From Vibrio hannami (GTDB lineage: Bacteria > Pseudomonadota > Gammaproteobacteria > Enterobacterales > Vibrionaceae): a DNA stretch of 64,000 bases. Positions 1 to 9,337 of this stretch are shown here, in pieces; the first letter of the stretch is position 1, and every line of letters begins with the position of its first letter. The stretch covers positions 62,001 through 126,000 of the forward strand of contig NZ_JARQZP010000007.1 in NCBI RefSeq assembly GCF_029589055.1. The letters run 5' to 3'. Made by a program: the position numbers and the translations under genes. The notes under the pieces are model-generated. The model worked only from the letters and a program-made list of their open reading frames with translations. It ran no database searches and was not told the DNA's origin.

Positions 1-1
1 G

Positions 2-799
2 CGTGTAGTTGTTTACGATATGCCGGGAACAACGCGTGATTCTATCTATATTCCTATGGAGCGTGATGAACGTGAGTATGTTCTTATTGATACTGCGGGT
101 GTTCGTCGTCGTAAGCGTATAAACGAAACAGTAGAGAAGTTCTCTGTTGTTAAAACGCTGAAAGCGGTAGAGGACGCTAACGTAGTACTTCTAATCATTG
201 ATGCTCGTGAAAACATCTCGGATCAGGATCTTAGCCTACTTGGTTTTGCATTGAATGCGGGCCGCTCTATCGTTATCGCGGTAAACAAGTGGGATGGTCT
301 GGATACAGAAGTTAAAGAGTTTGTGAAGAAAGAGCTGGATCGTCGTCTTGGTTTCGTTGATTTTGCACGTATTCACTTTATCTCTGCGCTGCATGGTACT
401 GGTGTAGGTCACCTGTTTGAATCTGTTCAGGAAGCATATAAGTCTGCGACAACTCGTGTTGGTACATCTGTTCTGACTCGTATCATGAAGATGGCGACAG
501 ATGACCACCAGCCGCCAATGGTTCGTGGACGTCGTGTTAAGCTGAAATACGCTCACGCTGGTGGTTACAACCCACCGATCGTTGTTATTCACGGTAACCT
601 GGTAAACGAACTGCCAGATTCATACAAACGCTACCTGATGAACTATTATCGCCGCTCTCTGGAAATCATGGGTACTCCTATCCGTATTCAGTTCCAGAGT
701 AGTGAAAACCCATTCGAGAACAAAGGTGGTAAGCTGACACTTTCTCAGGAGAGAAAGAAAAAGCGTCTTATGGGTATGATTAAGAACCGTAAGAAGTAA
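2..799 (+). CDS. der: GTPase Der (EngA), 3' part
   Basis: Der is an essential tandem-domain GTPase needed for 50S ribosomal subunit maturation. The window opens inside the second G domain, so the gene is cut by the window edge. The frame is open from base 2. Visible motifs in order are the G2 loop DMPGTTRDS, the G3 motif DTAGVRRR, the G4 motif NKWD and the G5-like [11 protein letters not shown]-like C-terminal domain follows, ending in a lysine/arginine-rich tail ([14 protein letters not shown]), as is typical of gammaproteobacterial Der. A terminator follows the stop directly. Der, a YfgJ-type zinc ribbon, xseA and guaBA are the usual neighbours in Vibrio. Confidence 0.97.
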   Translation, partial: RVVVYDMPGTTRDSIYIPMERDEREYVLIDTAGVRRRKRINETVEKFSVVKTLKAVEDANVVLLIIDARENISDQDLSLLGFALNAGRSIVIAVNKWDGLDTEVKEFVKKELDRRLGFVDFARIHFISALHGTGVGHLFESVQEAYKSATTRVGTSVLTRIMKMATDDHQPPMVRGRRVKLKYAHAGGYNPPIVVIHGNLVNELPDSYKRYLMNYYRRSLEIMGTPIRIQFQSSENPFENKGGKLTLSQERKKKRLMGMIKNRKK

Positions 800-816
800 T
801 CACTGTTTATTTGAAA

Positions 817-844
817 GTAGCGCCTCACAGGCGCTATTTTTTTG
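817..844 (+). terminator. Rho-independent terminator after der
   Basis: AGCGCC, loop TCACA, GGCGCT, then a run of seven or more T. It lies about 20 nt after the der stop codon. Confidence 0.9.
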
Positions 845-1203
845 CCGGAAGAATAATAATTTGTTCAAATTACAGAACAGTGTTATTCGATTTGCGATAG
901 CAGAGATCGTTTTTATTAAGTTTCAAATGAAATGGGTTTTTATCTTTGCGGTGATATATAATTCCAAATAAAATCCAAAAACAGGATATGTAACTTATGC
1001 TTTCGGGATGTGGTTATATAAATGTTCTTAATGGGGCTGATCGCTGATCAAAATGAATTTAGCAGATGATCTTATAAAGATCATGGTAAACCAAAAGAGC
1101 TAGATCTTTTATTAGTGAAATCTAATTTTAGATTGAGTATGCTCAATGTCAGTGATAAAGATCTTGTTTATATACTTTTAGTTATTTTGGAATTTTAGGT
1201 GAA
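845..1203. other. AT-rich intergenic region with small dyads
   Basis: There is no convincing ORF in this 355-bp gap. It is AT-rich and repeatedly contains GATCTT/AAGATC. One perfect dyad, ATGATCTT-ata-AAGATCAT, lies at 1066-1084, and a second small one (AATCTAATTTTAGATT) lies near 1120. It probably holds the promoter of the zinc-ribbon gene, but no strong -35/-10 pair stands out. Confidence 0.4.
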
Positions 1204-1206
1204 GTG

Positions 1207-1437
1207 ATGTCGACACAAAATATTTGTCCTAAGTGTGAAAAAGAGCTGGATTGGGTAGATGGAAACTACAAGTGTCAGGATTGTGATGTGAGCTATAAGA
1301 AGTTTGCGTATTGCCCTGATTGCGATGCGGAGCTTGAGAAGCTACAGGCTTGTGGTGCGGCCAGTTATTTCTGTAATACCTGCAATGAGCTGAAGTCTAA
1401 AAGCCTGGCTCGATTTGAGTTTCGTCCACTAGCTTGA
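1207..1437 (+). CDS. Small zinc-ribbon protein, YfgJ-like
   Basis: This is a 76-residue protein with eight cysteines in four CxxC pairs (CPKC, CQDC, CPDC, CNTC), so it should form two zinc-ribbon knuckles. It matches the YfgJ/DUF1407 type usually found beside der. No catalytic residues are visible; a zinc-dependent binding role is inferred. ATG at 1207 is preferred over GTG at 1204 because AGGTGA lies at a better distance from it. It sits between der and the convergent xseA. Confidence 0.85.
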   Translation: MSTQNICPKCEKELDWVDGNYKCQDCDVSYKKFAYCPDCDAELEKLQACGAASYFCNTCNELKSKSLARFEFRPLA

Positions 1438-1444
1438 CCTTATT

Positions 1445-1673
1445 CGGTTATACTCGTTACCACGTTCCTGCGTGGTAATGCATATCATAGCAAAGGGGTT
1501 TGCTGCGTGGTCTTTGTTCCGTGAGATATAAATTCCCACGGGGCCGTGGGAACTAGGACGGTTATACTCGTTACCACGCTCCTGCGTGGTAATGCATATC
1601 ATAGCAATGGGGTTTTCTGCGTGGTCTTTGTTCCGTGAGATATGAATTCCCACGGGGACCGTGGGAACCAGGA
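1445..1673. repeat. Two tandem ~114-bp palindromic repeat units
   Basis: Two nearly identical units occupy 1445-1558 and 1559-1673. Each holds two hairpins: ACCACG-N6-CGTGGT and TTCCCACGG..CCGTGGGAA. This structure resembles dispersed extragenic palindromic elements of gammaproteobacteria. The unit lies between the convergent ends of the zinc-ribbon gene and xseA. The minus-strand reading frame inside it (1429-1653) is an artefact of the tandem repeat. Confidence 0.8.
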
Positions 1674-1692
1674 TAAAAGGGTATACCGAAGG

Positions 1693-3086
1693 TTAACTCA
1701 CAACAGAACGAACTTCCCCATCAGCTAACTGAGTAATTAACTGATCGCCACTATTAACCTCTGACGCTTGAGTAATAACCTTTCCGCTATCCGCTTTAGT
1801 GATCGAGTAGCCGCGCTTAAGAGTTGCCAGTGGGCTAACGGTATCCAGCTTTTCTGCTGCCAGGGCCAGTGAGTGCCTGGTTTTCAGCAGCTTCCGCTCC
1901 ATTGCATCAATCAGCTTCTGTCTGGACTGTGCCAACATATACTGTTGCTGACTAAGTTGCTTTTGAGGGAGTTAAGATCCAGTCGATGGCTAAACCTGTT
2001 CAAAGTTGAACGTTCAACCTGAATACGAGTCATCATTGCCGACTTCAATCTGCTTTCAAGATCATCCAGTTGCTGGTTCTGCTTTTCCAGACGATAGTTT
2101 GGATGCTGTCTCTCCAGTCTGTGAGCTATCTGCTGGAGCGTTATTTGGCTATCAGATAGGTAGTGCCTGATTGCGTGACCTAACTTCGAAGTTCTAGAGT
2201 TAATAGCCTGTAACTTATGGCTTTGATCTCTGCTTACCAGTTCCGCTGCCGCCGAAGGAGTAGGGGCTCGTACGTCTGCAACAAAATCAGCAATGGTGAC
2301 ATCTATCTCATGACCAACGGCGCTTATTATTGGGATCTGGCTAGAAGCGATAGTGCGGGCAACAATTTCATTGTTAAAACACCAGAGATCTTCCAGTGAA
2401 CCACCACCGCGTCCGACAATAAGTACATCACATTCATTACGGCTATTGGCTCTTCCAATCGCTTGGGCGATCTGAATTGCTGCTTCTTCACCCTGAACCA
2501 TGGTTGGGTAAACAACAACGGGTAAGCCAGGGTCTCTGCGCTTAAGCACATCAAGTATATCGAACAGAGCTGCGCCCGTTTTTGAGGTGACGATACCGAC
2601 ACGCTGCGGGTTTTCTGGTAATGGAAGCTTTTCAGATTGAGAAAAAAGCCCTTCTGCAGCTAGCTGCATCTTTAGCTTCTCAAACTCTTGCTGCAGCCTA
2701 CCGTCACCCTCTGGCTGCATACTTTCAACGATTAACTGGTAGTCACCGCGTGGCTCATAAAGAGAAAGGCGAGCTTTGACCAGTACTTGATTACCGTTAA
2801 TCGGCTTAAACGTTACTCTACGGTTGTTGCCACGGAACATGGCGCACTTAACCTGAGCACGTGAATCTTTTAGTGAGAAGTACCAATGACCTGATACGGG
2901 AGCTGAGAAGTTAGATATTTCTCCAACCAACCAAACAACACCCATTTCATTTTCCAGAAGTAAACGCACTTCTGCATTTAAACGGGATACAGTAAATATG
3001 TTTTTGTTATCGCTAACAGATTGATCTCGAAAGGACACTGGATACCACAGGACGTGAGTATAGGAATTAGCGGCAATATAATACAT
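1693..3086 (-). pseudogene. xseA: Exodeoxyribonuclease VII large subunit, one frameshift
   Basis: XseA is the large subunit of exonuclease VII, which degrades single-stranded DNA. The N-terminal OB-fold region ([26 protein letters not shown]) and the catalytic-domain motifs [13 protein letters not shown] and [20 protein letters not shown] are all present, as is the C-terminal SPLATLKRGYSI motif. The reading frame breaks near 1967-1969 (GGG on the plus strand). Upstream of the break (minus strand) the frame runs off into a non-homologous tail ending at 1911. Adding one base restores a continuous protein ([14 protein letters not shown]) to the normal C-terminus at 1693. This is either a real inactivating mutation or a homopolymer sequencing error, more likely the latter. 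The start at 3086 is weak, with no clear ribosome binding site. Confidence 0.85.
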
Positions 3087-3123
3087 AGCAAGGGGTATAT
3101 TGCAAATAAAAAATAAAAATGAG

Positions 3124-3152
3124 TAGTCAAACGATTGCGCTGTGCGTATAAT
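3124..3152 (+). promoter_or_regulatory. guaB promoter with PurR-like box
   Basis: A perfect -10 TATAAT lies at 3147-3152. A weak -35 (TAGTCA, 3124-3129) lies 17 nt upstream. A PurR-like operator core CAAACGATTGC (3128-3138) fills the spacer and matches most of the consensus ANGCAANCGNTTNCNT. Purine repression of guaBA by PurR is established in E. coli; here it is inferred from the site. Confidence 0.6.
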
Positions 3153-3170
3153 CCGTCTGCAATATCACAG

Positions 3171-3245
3171 ATGACAACTCCACTAAACATCTAGCTCAGT
3201 ACCTAAACGGTTGTGTGCAGATTGGGTTTTTAGTGGAGTTGTCAT
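3171..3245. repeat. 17-bp perfect inverted repeat in the guaB leader
   Basis: The left arm, 3171-3187 (ATGACAACTCCACTAAA), is exactly complementary to the right arm at 3229-3245, with 41 nt between them. The repeat starts about 12 nt after the predicted transcription start, so the guaB mRNA leader should fold into a long stem ending 69 nt before the ATG. Confidence 0.75.
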
Positions 3246-3314
3246 TTATTTATCTCCTGTTATGCGAAACGACAGGGATATTTAGTTTTTAACCCTTTTT
3301 TGAGAGATATTGCA

Positions 3315-4778
3315 ATGCTACGAATCGCAAAAGAAGCACTAACGTTTGATGACGTTCTGCTAGTCCCTGCACACTCTACTGTTCTTCCGAATACTGCGGA
3401 TCTTCGCACCCGCCTGACTAAGAATATCGAATTAAACATCCCGATGCTTTCAGCGTCGATGGATACTGTAACGGAAGCACGTCTAGCTATTGCTCTTGCC
3501 CAGGAAGGCGGAATCGGCTTTATCCACAAAAACATGTCTATCGAAGAGCAGGCAGAGCAAGTTCGCCTGGTTAAGATCTTCGAAGCGGGTGTTGTTGCAC
3601 ACCCAGTGACAGTTAAGCCTACAAATACAATTGCGGAAGTATTAGAGCTAACACATAAGAATGGTTTTGCTGGCTACCCTGTAGTTGGTGATAACAATGA
3701 GCTTCTAGGCATCATCACTGGCCGTGACGTTCGTTTTGTTACTGACTTAAGCAAAACGGTTGATCAGGTAATGACTCCGAAAGATCAACTAGCTGCGGTA
3801 AAAGAAGGCGCATCTCGTGAAGAAGTTCAGGAGAAAATGCACAAAGCTCGAGTTGAAAAAGTACTTGTTGTAAATGATGAATTCCAGCTGAAAGGAATGA
3901 TCACTGCAAAAGACTTCCATAAAGCAGAGAAAAAACCAAACGCATGTAAAGATGAGCAAGGTCGTCTGCGCGTAGGTGCTGCTGTTGGTGCTGGTGCTGG
4001 TAACGAAGAGCGTGTTGCTGCACTTGTTGAAGCTGGTGTCGACGTACTTCTTATCGACTCATCACATGGTCACTCTGAGGGTGTTCTTAACCGTATTCGT
4101 GAAACTCGTGAAGCGTATCCAGATCTAGATATTATCGGCGGTAACGTAGCTACAGGTGCTGGTGCTAAGGCTCTTATCGATGCTGGCGTAAGTGCTGTTA
4201 AAGTGGGCATTGGCCCAGGTTCTATCTGTACTACTCGTATCGTAACCGGCGTTGGTGTACCTCAGGTAACGGCTATTTCTGATGCTGCTGAAGTAGCAAA
4301 TGAGCACGGTATTCCAGTAATCGCTGATGGCGGTATCCGTTTCTCAGGTGATATCTGTAAAGCAATTGTAGCTGGCGCATCATGTGTGATGGTTGGTTCA
4401 ATGTTCGCTGGTACTGAAGAAGCACCAGGTGAAGTGATTCTTTATCAAGGTCGTTCGTACAAAGCATACCGTGGCATGGGCTCTCTTGGCGCTATGTCTC
4501 AGGGTTCTTCTGACCGTTACTTCCAGACTGACAACGCAGCAGACAAACTTGTACCAGAAGGTATTGAAGGTCGTATCGCATACAAAGGTCGCCTGAAAGA
4601 GATCGTTCATCAGCAAATGGGTGGTCTGCGTTCTTCTATGGGTCTGACTGGTAGCGCAACTATCGAAGATATGCGTACTAAAGCTGAGTTTGTACGTATT
4701 TCTGGCGCTGGTATGAAAGAGTCGCATGTACACGACGTTCAGATCACCAAAGAGGCTCCGAACTACCGTCTCGGATAA
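3315..4778 (+). CDS. guaB: Inosine-5'-monophosphate dehydrogenase
   Basis: GuaB oxidises IMP to XMP with NAD+, the first committed step of GMP synthesis. The protein is 487 residues, the normal length, and starts [18 protein letters not shown], preceded by GAGAGAT. A TIM-barrel core carries two inserted CBS domains (about residues 95-205) and the catalytic-cysteine loop GPGSICTTR. The flap motif [10 protein letters not shown] and the active-site segment [15 protein letters not shown] are also visible. An upstream in-frame TTG at 3300 is less likely as the start. guaA follows after 178 bp, so the pair probably forms one operon. Confidence 0.98.
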   Translation: MLRIAKEALTFDDVLLVPAHSTVLPNTADLRTRLTKNIELNIPMLSASMDTVTEARLAIALAQEGGIGFIHKNMSIEEQAEQVRLVKIFEAGVVAHPVTVKPTNTIAEVLELTHKNGFAGYPVVGDNNELLGIITGRDVRFVTDLSKTVDQVMTPKDQLAAVKEGASREEVQEKMHKARVEKVLVVNDEFQLKGMITAKDFHKAEKKPNACKDEQGRLRVGAAVGAGAGNEERVAALVEAGVDVLLIDSSHGHSEGVLNRIRETREAYPDLDIIGGNVATGAGAKALIDAGVSAVKVGIGPGSICTTRIVTGVGVPQVTAISDAAEVANEHGIPVIADGGIRFSGDICKAIVAGASCVMVGSMFAGTEEAPGEVILYQGRSYKAYRGMGSLGAMSQGSSDRYFQTDNAADKLVPEGIEGRIAYKGRLKEIVHQQMGGLRSSMGLTGSATIEDMRTKAEFVRISGAGMKESHVHDVQITKEAPNYRLG

Positions 4779-4790
4779 TTTTATCGTCGC

Positions 4791-4870
4791 AGAATGGCTT
4801 GATTACTGCGTCAAAAGTGCTCATTTACTATCGTAAACTCCGCGCTTTTTCCTTGTACTAAAGCCATTCT
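4791..4870. repeat. guaB-guaA intergenic palindromic element
   Basis: AGAATGGCTT (4791-4800) pairs perfectly with AAGCCATTCT (4861-4870), enclosing 60 nt with a second dyad (TTTACTATCGTAAA). It looks like a dispersed extragenic palindrome and may serve as an intercistronic processing or attenuation structure. Confidence 0.55.
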
Positions 4871-4956
4871 ACTTAGAAAAATTAACCGAGAAATCAATTT
4901 GATTTCGTCATCGTTAGTAACGGTGAAGTGAATAGCTCAACAGATTTGAGAGAAAA

Positions 4957-6534
4957 ATGACAAAGAATATTCATGACCAACGCATCTTGATCCTGGATTT
5001 TGGTTCTCAGTACACTCAACTTATTGCTCGTCGTATCCGTGAAATCGGTGTTTACTGTGAGCTTTGGAGCTGGGATGTAGACGAAGCGGATATCCGCGAG
5101 TTCAATCCAAACGGTATTATCCTTTCTGGTGGTCCAGAAAGCGTTACTGAAGATAACTCTCCACGCGCGCCTGAATATGTATTCAACGCTGGTGTTCCAG
5201 TGTTTGGTGTATGTTACGGCATGCAAACTATGTCTGAGCAGCTTGGCGGTAAAGTAGCTGGTTCAAATGAGCGTGAATTTGGTTATGCTCAGGTTGAAGT
5301 TGTAGAACAGTGTGAACTATTCAAAAACATCGAAGATGCAATTGCAGAAGATGGCAATGCACTTCTTGATGTTTGGATGAGCCACGGTGACAAGGTTGTT
5401 GAGATCCCAGCGGACTTTACTAAAGTTGCTCAAACTGACACTTGTCCTTACGCAGCAATGGCTAACGAAGAGAAAAAATTCTACGGTGTTCAATTCCACC
5501 CTGAAGTAACTCATACTCGCCAGGGTATGCGTATGCTGGAGAACTTTGTTCTTAATATTTGTGGCTGTGAGAAGCTATGGACATCTCAGTCAATCATCGA
5601 TGATGCTGTTGCTCGTATTAAAGAGCAAGTAGGCGATGATGAAGTAATCCTTGGTCTATCTGGTGGTGTTGACTCATCAGTGGTAGCAATGCTGGTTCAG
5701 CGCGCTATCGGTGACAAGCTGACTTGTGTATTTGTAGACAACGGTCTTCTTCGTCTTGATGAAGGCAAGCAGGTTATGGAGATGTTTGGTGATCACTTTG
5801 GTCTGAACATCGTTCACGTTGATGCTGAAGAGCGTTTCCTGAAGGCGCTGGAAGGCAAATCTGATCCTGAAGATAAGCGTAAGACAATCGGTCACGTATT
5901 CGTTGAAGTGTTTGATGAAGAGTCTAAGAAGTTAGCAAATGCTAAATGGCTTGCTCAGGGCACTATCTATCCAGACGTTATCGAATCAGCAGCGTCGAAG
6001 ACTGGTAAAGCGCACGTTATCAAGTCTCACCATAACGTAGGTGGTCTTCCGGACGATATGGAGATGGGGCTTGTTGAGCCACTTCGCGAACTGTTTAAAG
6101 ACGAAGTTCGTAAGATTGGTCTTGAGCTTGGCCTTCCTTACAATATGCTTTACCGTCATCCATTCCCTGGTCCGGGTCTTGGTGTACGTGTTCTTGGTGA
6201 AATCAAGAAAGAGTACTGCGACCTTCTACGCCGTGCTGACGCTATCTTTATTGAAGAGCTTCATAACGCAGATCTATACCACAAGGTTTCTCAGGCGTTC
6301 ACAGTATTCCTGCCAGTTCGCTCTGTAGGTGTTATGGGTGATGGTCGTAAGTACGATTGGGTTGTTTCTCTTCGTGCAGTTGAGACAATCGACTTTATGA
6401 CGGCTCATTGGGCTCACCTTCCATACGACTTCCTGGGTAAGGTTTCTAACAGAATTATCAATGAAGTAGATGGTATTTCTCGTGTCGTTTACGACATTTC
6501 TGGTAAGCCACCAGCAACGATTGAGTGGGAATAA
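4957..6534 (+). CDS. guaA: GMP synthase (glutamine-hydrolysing)
   Basis: GuaA converts XMP to GMP using glutamine and ATP. The 525-residue protein has the standard architecture. An N-terminal class I glutamine amidotransferase carries the nucleophile motif GVCYGMQTM and the His/Glu motif QFHPEVTHT. The ATP pyrophosphatase P-loop [13 protein letters not shown] is near residue 230, and the GMP-synthase C-terminal dimerisation domain ends in TIEWE. It lies downstream of guaB in the same direction and is followed by a terminator. Confidence 0.98.
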   Translation: MTKNIHDQRILILDFGSQYTQLIARRIREIGVYCELWSWDVDEADIREFNPNGIILSGGPESVTEDNSPRAPEYVFNAGVPVFGVCYGMQTMSEQLGGKVAGSNEREFGYAQVEVVEQCELFKNIEDAIAEDGNALLDVWMSHGDKVVEIPADFTKVAQTDTCPYAAMANEEKKFYGVQFHPEVTHTRQGMRMLENFVLNICGCEKLWTSQSIIDDAVARIKEQVGDDEVILGLSGGVDSSVVAMLVQRAIGDKLTCVFVDNGLLRLDEGKQVMEMFGDHFGLNIVHVDAEERFLKALEGKSDPEDKRKTIGHVFVEVFDEESKKLANAKWLAQGTIYPDVIESAASKTGKAHVIKSHHNVGGLPDDMEMGLVEPLRELFKDEVRKIGLELGLPYNMLYRHPFPGPGLGVRVLGEIKKEYCDLLRRADAIFIEELHNADLYHKVSQAFTVFLPVRSVGVMGDGRKYDWVVSLRAVETIDFMTAHWAHLPYDFLGKVSNRIINEVDGISRVVYDISGKPPATIEWE

Positions 6535-6556
6535 TATTTCACCAAATCAATGAATT

Positions 6557-6584
6557 AGAGGCCAGCCATTGAGCTGGTCTTTTA
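6557..6584 (+). terminator. Terminator after guaA
   Basis: GGCCAGC, loop CATTGA, GCTGGTC, then TTTTATTT. Confidence 0.8.
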
Positions 6585-6728
6585 TTTATTTTACTGAGTA
6601 AAATATTTTTAGTCGAAGTCATCGAAATAGTATTGAATACGAGTAAATTTTAGACTAATATTCGCGCGCTAAAATTTATTTTAAATTTTACAAATTTTTT
6701 GATACTCACACTTTGAAGGTTCCCCCTG

Positions 6729-7337
6729 ATGTCGACTAAACTAGCGAATCCAGCACCACTTGGCCTTATGGGCTTTGGTATGACTACTATCCTGCTTAAT
6801 ATTCATAATGCAGGTTTTTTCCCACTAGACTCAATGATTCTTGCTATGGGGATCTTTTATGGTGGTCTTGGTCAGGTGATCGTAGGCATCATGTGCTTTA
6901 AGCGTGGTGACACATTCGGTACAACAGCATTTACTTCATACGGCCTGTTCTGGCTGACTCTGGTTGGTTGCATTGTAATGCCATCTATGGGCCTACCTGC
7001 TAGCCCACACGGTTTCATGGCATGGTACCTTGCTCTTTGGGGTATCTTTACCGGCTTTATGTTCCTTGGTTCTCTATGCTACCCAACTGCGAAGCAAATC
7101 GTGTTCGGTTCTCTGACTCTGCTTTTTGCTCTGCTAGCAGCGCGCGATTTCACTGGTAGTGAACTAATCGGTACTATCGCTGGTTTTGAAGGTATCTTCT
7201 GTGGCGCAAGTGCAATCTACTTTGCTATGGCTCAGGTTCTTAACAATGAGTTTGGCCGTGAAGTATTACCTGTTGGCAAACCACTAATTGGTCGCACTAA
7301 GGCTTCAGAAGTTCCAGCTGAACCTGTAGCAGCTTAA
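6729..7337 (+). CDS. satP: Acetate/succinate transporter, SatP (YaaH) family
   Basis: This is a six-helix inner-membrane protein of the GPR1/FUN34/YaaH family, which moves acetate and succinate across the inner membrane, probably with protons. The family signature NPAPLGLMGFGMTT is at the N-terminus, and six hydrophobic segments follow within 202 residues, the expected length. The start is supported by family alignment of the N-terminus rather than by the weak upstream GGTTCC. The gene is monocistronic: 194 bp separate it from guaA and a strong terminator follows. Confidence 0.9.
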   Translation: MSTKLANPAPLGLMGFGMTTILLNIHNAGFFPLDSMILAMGIFYGGLGQVIVGIMCFKRGDTFGTTAFTSYGLFWLTLVGCIVMPSMGLPASPHGFMAWYLALWGIFTGFMFLGSLCYPTAKQIVFGSLTLLFALLAARDFTGSELIGTIAGFEGIFCGASAIYFAMAQVLNNEFGREVLPVGKPLIGRTKASEVPAEPVAA

Positions 7338-7362
7338 TCTGCAAGACCGTCCATTTTCTGAG

Positions 7363-7394
7363 AAGGCTTTAGCTTAGCAGCTAAAGCCTTTTTT
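7363..7394 (+). terminator. Terminator after satP
   Basis: A perfect 12-bp stem, AAGGCTTTAGCT/AGCTAAAGCCTT, has a 4-nt loop and is followed by a T-run. Confidence 0.93.
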
Positions 7395-7450
7395 AGTTTC
7401 TGTGCACTCTCTTCTAAACTTTACTTATAGAGGAGTAGGGAGGACGGCAG

Positions 7451-8458
7451 ATGACAGAAAGAAAAGCCGAGGCCTGTAACTTTTGTAATCAAGACGGATG
7501 GAGATGCTCTGAACCAGCAGGTGAGTCGGGACTGTGTTACTGGCATGACCCTGAGATAGACAAAAGTTGTGATGACATAAAAAGCGAGATAGAACAATGG
7601 GCAAGAGACGGAAAGCCTTTGGATGGTTTTCAGCTTGCCAGAGTGAATCTGAATGACATCAACCTTGTAAATAAGGGACATAAGGTTGGCTACAAATGCC
7701 GGAATGCTGACTTCTATCGGGCAGATCTAACAGAAGCTCACTTCTTTGGGCTGGATCTTCGCGGTACCTCTTTGATGAAAACAAAGCTCAAGGGAGCTAA
7801 TCTCCACTGTGCTCAACTGGAGGATTGCAACTTACTCGGTGCCGATTTAACTAATGCCCGCCTTGAGACAATAAATTGGGGTATTATGCTCAAGCAAGAG
7901 AAACGGGCATTTGAAGCGCTAAAAAACTGTAAACATGATGAAGCTGTAGGATTGTGTCAGGAGGCCGAAGAGGTATGCCGAAACATTCGCAAGCAGTGTG
8001 AGCGACAAGGGCTTTTTGAAACCGCAGGCTACTTTTTTAAAAAAGAGATGACGTACCGTCGTTATCAGATGCCTAGAACTAGCTTTAAGCGTTGGTTCTC
8101 TAAGTCGGTGGATATCTTTTGTGGTTACGGAGAGTCGCCTTTAAGGGTAGTGTTATTCTCAATCTTTTTTATTCTTTTCTGCGCCCTTACCTACTTTATT
8201 CTTTTCTGCGCCCTTACCTACTTTATTCTTGGCACCGCTGCTCAGAACCCTATTTATCCAGGTGCGACAGGCCCAATAGCCGTTTTTCTGGAAATTCTCA
8301 ACGCCATTTATTTTAGTGTCGTAACTTTTACCACATTAGGGTACGGGGATATCTCGCCTATTGGAGTTGCTCGGTTTATCGCAGCATTTGAGGCCTTCGT
8401 TGGTAGCTTCACGATGGCATTGTTTGTGGTTGTTTTTGTGAAGAAAATGACCAGATGA
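7451..8458 (+). CDS. Pentapeptide-repeat ion channel protein
   Basis: The N-terminus has a Cys/His zinc-like motif (CNFCNQDGWRC, CYWHD). Residues ~60-140 are A(D/N)LxX-type pentapeptide repeats (for example LKGANLHCAQLEDCNLLGAD). The C-terminus is a two-helix pore module of the Ion_trans_2 type with the potassium selectivity filter TTLGYGD. It should be a membrane K+-type channel with a cytosolic beta-helix domain. The first pore helix carries an exact 27-bp tandem duplication (8171-8197 and 8198-8224), which repeats the nine residues ILFCALTYF. AGGGAGGA upstream supports the start. Neither the gating ligand nor the physiological role is evident. Confidence 0.85.
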   Translation: MTERKAEACNFCNQDGWRCSEPAGESGLCYWHDPEIDKSCDDIKSEIEQWARDGKPLDGFQLARVNLNDINLVNKGHKVGYKCRNADFYRADLTEAHFFGLDLRGTSLMKTKLKGANLHCAQLEDCNLLGADLTNARLETINWGIMLKQEKRAFEALKNCKHDEAVGLCQEAEEVCRNIRKQCERQGLFETAGYFFKKEMTYRRYQMPRTSFKRWFSKSVDIFCGYGESPLRVVLFSIFFILFCALTYFILFCALTYFILGTAAQNPIYPGATGPIAVFLEILNAIYFSVVTFTTLGYGDISPIGVARFIAAFEAFVGSFTMALFVVVFVKKMTR

Positions 8459-8492
8459 TCTGAGAACACAAATCTCAGTTGCTCTGATATTA

Positions 8493-8515
8493 AAAAAGCG
8501 CCAACAGGCGCTTCT
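8493..8515 (-). terminator. Terminator after nqrM (minus strand)
   Basis: AAGCGCC, loop AACA, GGCGCTT, followed on the minus strand by a T-run (plus-strand AAAAAA). It lies between the convergent channel gene and nqrM. Confidence 0.85.
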
Positions 8516-8532
8516 CGTTAACAGCTAATTTG

Positions 8533-8742
8533 TTACTTATCGCTTTCACCAGGCTCTGTGATTTGGTATAGCGTTGGCTTGTGTTCTTCACAAACGTCTT
8601 CACAGTTACAAACACGATCAACGCCGACACTATTTAGTCCACCACAACTACCGGAAATAGTTTTCTTATTCAGGATAACGCCAATAGCCATCATAAGAAT
8701 AACGATAAGAAATACACCGAACGTGATAAGTGCAGTTGTCAT
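8533..8742 (-). CDS. nqrM: Na+-NQR maturation protein NqrM
   Basis: This 69-residue protein has one N-terminal transmembrane helix and the family cysteine pattern GSCGGL...CNCEDVC. NqrM (formerly DUF539) is required for assembly of the Na+-translocating NADH:quinone reductase, probably by delivering iron to the membrane Fe centre. In many Vibrio it lies next to the nqr operon or stands alone; here it is 13 bp downstream of the NifX-like gene on the same strand. Length and motif fit the family well. Confidence 0.9.
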   Translation of the reverse strand: MTTALITFGVFLIVILMMAIGVILNKKTISGSCGGLNSVGVDRVCNCEDVCEEHKPTLYQITEPGESDK

Positions 8743-8755
8743 AACATTTGCCTAA

Positions 8756-9337
8756 CTACTTATTAATAGATCGCAGAGATGATATACCACTCAGAGAAAA
8801 TCTCATAGCACGTTTTTTTCCACTGCGGTTATTATTGGTTATATGTTTTAGTATGCCTGAATCATTTAGAGTGCTTCTGCCATGATGTTGATGGCTGTGC
8901 CCGTGATTACAGCCGCAACCACTATGTGAGCCGTCTTGCTTAGAGCTGCAGCAAGAGCCACCTTCACCATGTGAACAGCCACCTTTCTTGTGATGATTAT
9001 GGGATGGACGCCCCTGGCTGGTATCAGTTAGCTCAACCATTGGGCTGTTTGCCGCAGCTGATAGAGGTGTTTGGGTTGTCACCATAAACACTCTTATTCC
9101 GGCAGATAGTAGCTTACCCAGAGCCCTTTCTCCGATATTTCTTACTATTACCGCATCTGTTTTCATCTCTTTTAGCATTTTGATTGCAGCACTTTTTTCA
9201 CTGCAAGAAGAGTTGCCTGCTGCTGGGTTGGTCACATTTTGTATTAACGAATTTTCTTCATCAATAAATGAAAACTGAGGGGCTTTAATAAAGTGATTCG
9301 CAACGTTGTCACGATTGTTTGGAACCGCATAGATCAT
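8756..9337 (-). CDS. NifX/NifB-like Fe-Mo cofactor domain protein with His/Cys-rich tail
   Basis: Residues 1-105 look like the dinitrogenase iron-molybdenum cofactor (NifX/NafY) fold: a start of MIYAVPNN, a Ser/Cys-rich middle, and a segment AVIVRNIGERALGKLLSAGI. A metal-binding tail follows, dominated by His and Cys (HSGCGCNHGHSHQHHG). It is likely a metallocluster or metal carrier rather than a nitrogenase component, since no nif genes are nearby. Its ATG overlaps the stop of the upstream DUF134 gene by 4 bp (ATGA), so the two are translationally coupled. It is followed by nqrM, which suggests a link to metal-centre assembly; this is inference. Confidence 0.75.
   Translation of the reverse strand: MIYAVPNNRDNVANHFIKAPQFSFIDEENSLIQNVTNPAAGNSSCSEKSAAIKMLKEMKTDAVIVRNIGERALGKLLSAGIRVFMVTTQTPLSAAANSPMVELTDTSQGRPSHNHHKKGGCSHGEGGSCCSSKQDGSHSGCGCNHGHSHQHHGRSTLNDSGILKHITNNNRSGKKRAMRFSLSGISSLRSINK

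Noticed and set aside
1429..1653. Minus-strand 74-residue reading frame
   Set aside because: It is repetitive because it reads through two copies of a palindromic repeat; no start signals.
3124..3314. Purine riboswitch in the guaB leader
   Set aside because: The conserved purine-aptamer core is not present; only a long stem is seen.
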